DNA of 8,299 bases from contig JANMDK010000235.1 in the NCBI GenBank assembly GCA_031376265.1, positions 1 through 8,299 on the forward strand, read 5' to 3'. The number at the start of each line of letters is the position of its first letter. Within the stretch, counting starts at the first letter, position 1. Source of the DNA: SZAS-79 sp031376265. GTDB lineage: Bacteria; Pseudomonadota; Gammaproteobacteria; Burkholderiales; SG8-39. The notes beneath the pieces were generated by a model that saw nothing but the letters and a program-made list of their open reading frames with translations, was not told the DNA's origin and searched no databases. This document shows, one piece after another, positions 1 to 4,639 of the stretch. Both the position numbers and the translations under genes were made by a program.

Positions 1-602
1 ACAAGATGTACGGGCCCAAGGGGATCGGCGCGCTGTATATCCGCAGGAAGCCCCGCGTGAGGATCGAAGCGCAGATCCACGGCGGCGGGCACGAGCGGGG
101 ATTCCGCTCCGGCACGCTGCCGACGCACCAGATCGTCGGCATGGGCGAGGCGGCGCGCATCGCCAAATTGGAGATGGCCACCGACAACGAACGCATCCGC
201 ATGCTGCGCGACCGCTTGTGGAACGGGCTTTCGGAAATGGAAGCCGTCGTGCTCAACGGCGACCTGGAAAAGCGCATTCCCGGCAACCTCAACGCGAGCT
301 TCAACTACGTCGAGGGCGAGTCGCTGATCATGGCGATCAAGGACATCGCGGTCTCCTCGGGCTCGGCGTGCACTTCGGCTTCGCTGGAGCCGTCGTACGT
401 GTTGCGCGCGCTGGGCCGCTCGGACGAGCTTGCGCACTCATCGATCCGCTTCACGCTCGGAAAATTCACGACCGCCGAAGAAGTCGATTTCGCGGTCAAC
501 CTGGTCAGGACCAAGGTGGCGAAACTGCGCGAGCTCTCGCCGCTCTGGGAAATGTATAAGGACGGGGTCGACTTGAATACGGTGCAGTGGGCGGCACATT
601 AG
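1..602 (+). CDS. iscS: Cysteine desulfurase IscS, C-terminal part (5'-truncated by window edge)
   Basis: PLP-dependent cysteine desulfurase that removes sulfur from L-cysteine as an enzyme persulfide and passes it to IscU and other acceptors in the cytosol. The window opens inside a His codon. The next codon (3-5) is Lys, in the context HKMYGPKG, and is the PLP Schiff-base lysine (K206 in E. coli). The active-site loop SSGSACTSAS follows, with the persulfide Cys at 369-371. That is 122 residues after the lysine, exactly the spacing of K206 to C328 in E. coli IscS. The RSGT motif and the C-terminal tail WEMYKDGVDLN, which contacts IscU, are present, so the gene ends normally. About half of the roughly 404-residue protein lies upstream. 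The next gene, iscU, starts 192 nt later, an unusually wide gap filled by repeats. The family assignment is certain; the IscS rather than NifS call rests on the tail and the neighbours. Confidence 0.97.
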   Translation, partial: KMYGPKGIGALYIRRKPRVRIEAQIHGGGHERGFRSGTLPTHQIVGMGEAARIAKLEMATDNERIRMLRDRLWNGLSEMEAVVLNGDLEKRIPGNLNASFNYVEGESLIMAIKDIAVSSGSACTSASLEPSYVLRALGRSDELAHSSIRFTLGKFTTAEEVDFAVNLVRTKVAKLRELSPLWEMYKDGVDLNTVQWAAH

Positions 603-611
603 AGAGGTGGC

Positions 612-661
612 GTACCGAATTTGAATTTGGCGGATGGAGACGCTGTACCGAATTTGAACTT
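612..661 (+). repeat. Two short direct repeats, 33-bp period, in the iscS-iscU gap
   Basis: A 17-base unit, GTACCGAATTTGAATTT, at 612-628 recurs at 645-661 with one mismatch (C for T). The two starts are 33 bases apart. The AT-rich unit contrasts with the GC-rich flanking genes. The pair lies between the iscS stop codon and the large palindrome at 667-734, and the two may be parts of one intergenic repeat element. Function unknown. Confidence 0.6.
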
Positions 662-666
662 CCAAG

Positions 667-734
667 TCTCCTCATTTTGAACATCCCCCCGGTTTGCGCG
701 ACGCGCAAACCTCAGGATGTTCAAAATGAGGAGA
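667..734. repeat. Large palindromic element (20-bp perfect arms plus inner 10-bp palindrome)
   Basis: The arm TCTCCTCATTTTGAACATCC at 667-686 is matched perfectly by its reverse complement at 715-734. Nested inside, GGTTTGCGCG at 691-700 is the reverse complement of 702-711, with one base between (in practice a 3-base loop). CCCC (687-690) and TCA (712-714) separate the two helices as an internal loop. In mRNA this would form a long stable hairpin between iscS and iscU. There is no T-run after it, so it is not a standard intrinsic terminator. The nested palindromes and AT-rich composition resemble REP/MITE-like intergenic elements. A role in processing or in stabilising the iscS message is inference. 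Confidence 0.8.
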
Positions 735-794
735 GATGGGGTAAAGCAGAAGCAGAAGCGTTTGAGTCCGGACAACCCGGCACTGGAGAACAAA

Positions 795-1199
795 ATGGCA
801 TACAGCGAAAAAGTCATCGACCACTACGAGAATCCCCGCAACGTCGGCTCGTTCGAGAAGGGCGACGAATCGGTCGGCACCGGCATGGTCGGCGCGCCCG
901 CCTGCGGCGACGTGATGAAGCTGCAGATCAAGGTCGCCAAGGACGGCACGATCGAGGACGCGCGCTTCAAGACGTACGGCTGCGGCTCGGCGATCGCCTC
1001 GTCCTCCCTCATCACCGAATGGGTCAAGGGCAAGACGCTCGACCAGGCGATGGGCATCAAGAACACCGACATCGCGGCCGAGCTGGCGCTGCCGCCGGTC
1101 AAGATCCACTGCTCGATCCTCGCCGAAGACGCGATCAAGGCAGCGGTGGCGGACTACAAGCACAAGCACGCTTCCGATAAGCAAGTCGCCAACGGCTAG
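795..1199 (+). CDS. iscU: Iron-sulfur cluster assembly scaffold IscU
   Basis: Scaffold on which [2Fe-2S] clusters are built from iron, IscS-derived sulfur and ferredoxin electrons before transfer by HscA/HscB. The product is 134 residues against about 128 in E. coli. The cluster ligands fall at the canonical positions: C37 in APACGD with D39 beside it, C63 in YGCGSA, and H105-C106 in KIHCSI. The HscA-recognition motif LPPVK is at 99-103. The start was chosen at 795 because MAYSEKVIDHYENPRN is the conserved family N-terminus and GGAG (785-788) lies six bases upstream. The frame stays open back to an ATG at 717, but that would add 26 unconserved residues starting inside the palindrome. The short C-terminal tail (HASDKQVANG) is the only divergent part. 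iscA follows after 12 nt. Confidence 0.98.
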   Translation: MAYSEKVIDHYENPRNVGSFEKGDESVGTGMVGAPACGDVMKLQIKVAKDGTIEDARFKTYGCGSAIASSSLITEWVKGKTLDQAMGIKNTDIAAELALPPVKIHCSILAEDAIKAAVADYKHKHASDKQVANG

Positions 1200-1211
1200 A
1201 AAGGAAGACAG

Positions 1212-1535
1212 ATGGCAATCACCCTGACCGAGAAAGCCGCCGACCACGTGAGCGGCTACCTCTCCAAGCGCGGCAAAGGCGTCGGCCTTCGCCTGGGCGT
1301 GCGCACCACGGGCTGCTCCGGCATGGCCTACAAGCTCGAGTTCGCCGATGAAGTGAACGCGGACGACGTGCTGTTCGACAGCCACGGCGTGAAGGTGCTC
1401 GTCGACCCCAAGAGCCTGCCCTATATCGACGGCACGGAGCTCGACTACGCGCGCGAGGGCCTCAACGAGGGCTTCAAGTTCCGCAACCCCAACGTCAAGG
1501 ACGAGTGCGGCTGCGGCGAGAGCTTCAATATCTAG
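1212..1535 (+). CDS. iscA: A-type iron-sulfur carrier IscA
   Basis: A-type carrier of the HesB/IscA family that accepts clusters or iron and delivers them, mainly to [4Fe-4S] apoproteins. Its 107 residues match the E. coli length exactly. The three conserved cysteines are present: C35 in TTGCSGMAY, and C99 and C101 in the C-terminal ECGCGESF motif. AAGGA at 1201-1205 provides a ribosome binding site just before the ATG. The gene is 12 nt downstream of iscU and clearly co-transcribed with it. It is followed by a 130-nt gap containing a strong structured-RNA and terminator signal, so it may mark the end of a discrete iscSUA transcript. ErpA is excluded by position and by closer resemblance to IscA. 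Confidence 0.96.
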   Translation: MAITLTEKAADHVSGYLSKRGKGVGLRLGVRTTGCSGMAYKLEFADEVNADDVLFDSHGVKVLVDPKSLPYIDGTELDYAREGLNEGFKFRNPNVKDECGCGESFNI

Positions 1536-1554
1536 GCCGGACGCGGGTTAAAAT
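1524..1554 (+). promoter_or_regulatory. Possible sigma70-type promoter for the iscA-hscB intergenic RNA
   Basis: TAAAAT at 1549-1554 matches the TATAAT -10 consensus in five of six positions. It would place transcription start at about 1559-1561, exactly at the base of the long stem at 1559-1630. The best -35 candidate, TTCAAT at 1524-1529 inside the end of iscA, is weak (3/6) and its 19-base spacing is poor. The coincidence of the predicted start with the stem base is the main support. Confidence 0.35.
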
Positions 1555-1558
1555 CAAG

Positions 1559-1657
1559 ATTGCACGACCCTCGCGTGGCCTGCCGACAGGCGATATACGC
1601 ATGCGGAGGCACGTGGGAGGTCTGTGCAATGACGACGGGGGGCGAAAGCCCCTTTTT
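1559..1657 (+). ncRNA. Candidate structured small RNA or leader ending in an intrinsic terminator
   Basis: The gap between iscA and hscB is not random spacer. ATTGCAC (1559-1565) pairs with GTGCAAT (1624-1630). The helix continues with 1566-1569/1619-1622, 1570-1572/1615-1617 and 1573-1577/1610-1614. This gives 19 base pairs, two of them G-U, interrupted only by single-base bulges at 1618 and 1623. The top branches: GCCTG (1578-1582) pairs with CAGGC (1587-1591) around a CCGA loop, and the remaining GATATACGCATGCGGAGG (1592-1609) contains the self-complementary CGCATGCG. A six-base linker leads to the terminator hairpin at 1637-1657. With a start near 1559 the RNA would be about 99 nt. I compared it mentally with 4.5S, 6S, tmRNA and common riboswitch motifs and recognise none. 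It may be a trans-acting sRNA, an attenuator of hscBA, or the 3' end of the iscA message. Confidence 0.55.
1637..1657 (+). terminator. Intrinsic terminator (GNRA-loop hairpin plus T5) between iscA and hscB
   Basis: GGGGC (1639-1643) pairs with GCCCC (1648-1652) around a GAAA tetraloop. Two G-U wobbles (1637 and 1638 with 1654 and 1653) can extend the stem. TTTTT follows immediately at 1653-1657. This is a compact classical intrinsic terminator. It lies only eight bases before the hscB start codon, inside what is otherwise a single operon. Termination here is probably partial, or hscBA would need its own promoter. Confidence 0.7.
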
Positions 1658-1665
1658 CATTTCAG

Positions 1666-2190
1666 ATGACGCTAAACATCGCGCAGGACCACTTCTCGCT
1701 CTTCGGCCTGCCCAGCGCCTACACGCTGGACGCCGTGGCGCTCGAGCGCGCGTATCGCGAGATCCAGGCCCGCATCCACCCGGACAAGTTCGTCAACGCC
1801 GGCGAAGCGGAGAAGCGCGCATCGATGCAGTGGACCACCCGCGTGAACGAGGCCTATCGCACGCTCAAGGACCCGGTGCTGCGCGCCAAGTACCTGCTGG
1901 AGCAGGCCGGCCATGACGTCGGCTTCGAGACCAACACCGCGATGCCACAGGCTTTCCTGATGCGCCAGCTCGAATTGCGCGAGTCGCTCGAAGAGGCGAG
2001 GGACGAGCCCTCGCTGGACGCGATCTCCGCGCAGCTCAAGCGCGACCGCCAGCGGCTCGAAACGCTGCTCGCGGCCAAGATCGATTCGGAGAAAGACCTG
2101 CCGGCCGCAGTCGGCATCCTGCGCGAGCTGCAGTTCCTCGCCCGCTTCGGCGAGGAAGTCGGCAGCGCATACGAAGGGCTGGAGAAATAG
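1666..2190 (+). CDS. hscB: Co-chaperone HscB (J-domain protein of Fe-S assembly)
   Basis: J-type co-chaperone that binds holo-IscU and stimulates the ATPase of HscA, driving cluster release in the cytosol. It has 174 residues, close to the 171 of E. coli HscB. The N-terminal J domain (about 8-80) opens with HFSLFGLP and carries the HPD tripeptide at 38-40, required for Hsp70 stimulation. The C-terminal helical part (about 90-170) is the IscU-binding bundle. 1666 is the only usable start: the frame closes upstream at TGA (1630-1632), with no ATG, GTG or TTG between. No Shine-Dalgarno sequence precedes it, because the terminator T-run occupies that place. A GGGAGG at 1615-1620 instead fits an out-of-frame ATG at 1629. 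hscA begins on the base after the stop codon. Confidence 0.95.
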   Translation: MTLNIAQDHFSLFGLPSAYTLDAVALERAYREIQARIHPDKFVNAGEAEKRASMQWTTRVNEAYRTLKDPVLRAKYLLEQAGHDVGFETNTAMPQAFLMRQLELRESLEEARDEPSLDAISAQLKRDRQRLETLLAAKIDSEKDLPAAVGILRELQFLARFGEEVGSAYEGLEK

Positions 2191-4059
2191 ATGGCGCTGC
2201 TGCAGATCTCCGAACCCGGCGAATCGACCGCCCCGCACGAGCACAGGCTCGCGGTCGGCATCGACCTCGGGACGACCAATTCGCTGGTCGCCACGATTCG
2301 CAGCGGCACGGCCGTCTGCCTGCCGGATGACCAGGGCCGCGTACTGCTGCCTTCGGTGGTCCGATTCTTCGGCGATGGTCATGTCGAAACCGGCTACGCA
2401 GCGCAGGACGAGCAATCGGCCGACCCTAAGAACACGATCCTTTCGGCCAAGCGCTTCATGGGCCGCGGGCTCAAGGACGTCGCGAATGCCGAAAACGCTC
2501 CGTATGATTTCGTCGACGAGCCCGGCATGGTGCAGCTGCGTACCGTGGCGGGCATCAAGAGCCCGGTGGAGATCTCGGCCGAGATCCTCAAGGTGCTGGC
2601 CGCGCGAGCCAAGGCTTCGCTCGGCGGAGACCTCGCCGGCGCGGTGATTACGGTGCCGGCGTATTTCGACGAGGCGCAGCGGCAGGCCACCAAGGACGCC
2701 GCGCGCGTCGCAGGCCTCAACGTGCTTCGGCTGCTGAACGAGCCGACCGCGGCTGCGATCGCCTACGGCCTGGATAACGCATCGGAAGGCGTGTACGCGG
2801 TCTTCGACCTCGGCGGCGGGACGTTCGACATCTCGATTCTTCGGCTCTCGAAGGGCGTGTTCGAGGTGCTGGCCACCAACGGGGATGCGGCGCTTGGCGG
2901 CGACGATTTCGACCATCGCATTTTCTGCTGGGTCCTCGAGCAGACGAAGCACGCCCCGCTGTCGGCGCAGGACACGCGCCTGCTGCTCACGAAGTCGCGC
3001 GAGGCAAAGGAGGCCCTGACCTTGCACGGCACGGCGCGCATCACGGCCAGGCTCGGCTCCGGCGACGTGGTCGAGGTGACGCTCACGACCGAGATTTTCA
3101 CGAAGATGACGCATACGCTCGTCTTCAAGACGCTCGGACCGATGCGCAAGGCGCTGCGCGACGCGAACCTCACGGTCGACGACATCAAGGGCGTAGTCAT
3201 GGTCGGCGGCGCGACGCGCATGCCGCAGATCCAGCGCGCGGTGGCCGAGTTCTTCAACCGCGATCCGCTGAACAACCTCGACCCGGACAAGGTGGTCGCC
3301 CTTGGCGCCGCGATGCAGGCCAACGTGCTTGCGGGCAACAAGACCCCGGGCGAGGACTGGCTATTGCTCGACGTGATCCCGCTTTCGCTGGGTGTCGAGA
3401 CCATGGGCGGGCTGGTCGAAAGGGTGGTGCCGCGCAACTCGACCATCCCCGTCGGCCGTGCCCAGGAATTCACCACCTTCAAGGACGGCCAGACCGCGAT
3501 GAGCTTCCACGTCGTGCAGGGCGAGCGGGAACTCGTGACCGACTGCCGGTCGCTGGCGAAATTCGAGCTGCGCGGCATCCCGCCGATGGCCGCCGGCGCC
3601 CCGCGCATCCGCGTTGCCTACCAGGTCGATGCCGATGGATTGCTGTCCGTCAGCGCCAGGGAGAGCACCACGGGCGCCGAAGCCACAATTACCGTCAAGC
3701 CTTCCTACGGCCTCGCGGACGAAGACATCTCGCGCATGCTCAAGGATTCTTTCGAGCACGCGCGCGACGACATGCAGGCGCGCGCATTGCAGGAAGCCCG
3801 GGTCGACGCGGAGCGGTTGCTCGAAGCGGTGCGTGCGGCGTTGAAGGTCGACGCGAACCTGCTTTCCGCCACCGAGCGCACCGATATCGACTGCCGCGTG
3901 GATGCGCTTGCCACGGCGGCGGCCGGCAGCGACCATCGCGCGATCAAGGCTTCCTCCGACGCGCTGAATCGCGTGACCGAGGATTTCGCCGCGCGGCGCA
4001 TGGACCGCAGCGTCAAGGCCGCGCTGACCGGCCAGAAAATCGCAAACCTGAAAATCTAG
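2191..4059 (+). CDS. hscA: Hsp70-family chaperone HscA
   Basis: Specialised Hsp70 ATPase that recognises the LPPVK motif of IscU and, with HscB, promotes transfer of the nascent cluster to acceptor proteins. It has 622 residues, against 616 in E. coli. Nucleotide-binding domain: phosphate-1 loop GIDLGTTNS at 23-31, LLNEPTAAA from 181, phosphate-2 loop FDLGGGTFD at 205-213, and the adenosine motif VMVGGATRMP around 336-345. The interdomain linker plus first substrate-domain strand appears as LLLDVIPLSLGVE at 391-403. A beta substrate-binding domain and helical lid follow to the C-terminus. An N-terminal extension of about 20 residues before the ATPase core is usual for HscA. The ATG directly follows the hscB stop, with GGAGA (2181-2185) as ribosome binding site within the end of hscB, so the two are likely translationally coupled. 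DnaK is excluded by context and the short lid. Confidence 0.96.
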   Translation: MALLQISEPGESTAPHEHRLAVGIDLGTTNSLVATIRSGTAVCLPDDQGRVLLPSVVRFFGDGHVETGYAAQDEQSADPKNTILSAKRFMGRGLKDVANAENAPYDFVDEPGMVQLRTVAGIKSPVEISAEILKVLAARAKASLGGDLAGAVITVPAYFDEAQRQATKDAARVAGLNVLRLLNEPTAAAIAYGLDNASEGVYAVFDLGGGTFDISILRLSKGVFEVLATNGDAALGGDDFDHRIFCWVLEQTKHAPLSAQDTRLLLTKSREAKEALTLHGTARITARLGSGDVVEVTLTTEIFTKMTHTLVFKTLGPMRKALRDANLTVDDIKGVVMVGGATRMPQIQRAVAEFFNRDPLNNLDPDKVVALGAAMQANVLAGNKTPGEDWLLLDVIPLSLGVETMGGLVERVVPRNSTIPVGRAQEFTTFKDGQTAMSFHVVQGERELVTDCRSLAKFELRGIPPMAAGAPRIRVAYQVDADGLLSVSARESTTGAEATITVKPSYGLADEDISRMLKDSFEHARDDMQARALQEARVDAERLLEAVRAALKVDANLLSATERTDIDCRVDALATAAAGSDHRAIKASSDALNRVTEDFAARRMDRSVKAALTGQKIANLKI

Positions 4060-4401
4060 ATGCCCAAGCTCAAGGTATTGCCGCACCCCCAGCTTTGCCC
4101 CCAGGGCGCCGAGATCGACGCCAAGCCCGGCGTGTCGATCTGCGACGTGCTGCTTTCGAACGGCATCGAGATCGAGCACGCCTGCGAAAAATCGTGCGCC
4201 TGCACCACTTGCCATGTGGTGGTGCGCTCGGGCCTCGGGTCGCTGGCCGAGGCGACCGAGGACGAAGAGGACATGCTCGACAAGGCCTGGGGCCTGGAGG
4301 TGCAATCGCGCCTCTCGTGTCAGGCGATGGTCGCCGACGAGGACCTCACGATCGAGATTCCCAAGTACACGATCAACCACGCCCGGGAGATTCGCGAATG
4401 A
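4060..4401 (+). CDS. fdx: [2Fe-2S] ferredoxin of the ISC system
   Basis: Adrenodoxin-type [2Fe-2S] ferredoxin that supplies electrons for cluster assembly on IscU, probably reducing the persulfide sulfur delivered by IscS. It has 113 residues against 111 in E. coli. The ligands are C42, C48 and C51 in HACEKSCACTTCHV (C-x5-C-x2-C) and C87 in RLSCQA, identical in position to E. coli Fdx. C46 within the loop is a further, non-ligand cysteine, also found in the family. The acidic segment EATEDEEDML (64-73) is the usual partner-docking helix. The ATG begins on the base after the hscA stop, and the gene ends in an ATGA overlap with iscX. Confidence 0.97.
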   Translation: MPKLKVLPHPQLCPQGAEIDAKPGVSICDVLLSNGIEIEHACEKSCACTTCHVVVRSGLGSLAEATEDEEDMLDKAWGLEVQSRLSCQAMVADEDLTIEIPKYTINHAREIRE

Positions 4402-4604
4402 CTGCGCCGATGAAATGGACCGACTCGCGCGACATCGCGATAGCGCTCTGCGAGGCGCACCCGGAGGTCGATCCGCAGCAGGTGCGATTCACCGACCTGC
4501 ATGGCTGGGTGCTCGCGCTCCCGGGGTTCGACGACGACCCGAAGAAATCCGGCGAGAAGATCCTTGAGGCGATCCAGATGCTTTGGATCGAGGAAGCCGC
4601 CTGA
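4398..4604 (+). CDS. iscX: Small acidic ISC accessory protein IscX
   Basis: IscX (YfhJ) is a small acidic protein that binds IscS near the IscU/ferredoxin site and modulates desulfurase activity; an iron-donor role has been proposed. The product has 68 residues against 66 in E. coli. It contains the recognisable KWTDSRDIA near the N-terminus, VRFTDLHGW in the middle and FDDDPKKSGEKILEAI near the C-terminus. Asp/Glu residues are dense, as expected. The start at 4398 overlaps the fdx stop (ATGA) and has GGGAGA at 4384-4389. A second ATG at 4410 would give MKWTDSR but has no ribosome binding site, so the first was preferred. It is the last dedicated gene of the ISC cluster; selD follows 35 nt later. 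Confidence 0.95.
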   Translation: MTAPMKWTDSRDIAIALCEAHPEVDPQQVRFTDLHGWVLALPGFDDDPKKSGEKILEAIQMLWIEEAA

Positions 4605-4639
4605 AAGCCGCCGGGTAGCGGACGCCGGGGAGGGCGACG

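Noticed and set aside
612..734. CRISPR array from the repeats after iscS
   Set aside because: There are only two short repeats with a 16-base spacing and a single palindrome; no regular repeat-spacer series or cas gene is present.
717..794. Upstream ATG extending IscU by 26 residues
   Set aside because: The extension begins inside the palindrome, is not like any IscU N-terminus, and the 795 start has both a ribosome binding site and the conserved MAYSEK start.
1559..1657. Identification of the intergenic RNA as 4.5S SRP RNA, 6S RNA or a known riboswitch
   Set aside because: The conserved 4.5S core with its GGAA loop, the 6S length and open bubble, and the consensus motifs of cobalamin, TPP, glycine, c-di-GMP and SAH riboswitches are absent, so no name is given.
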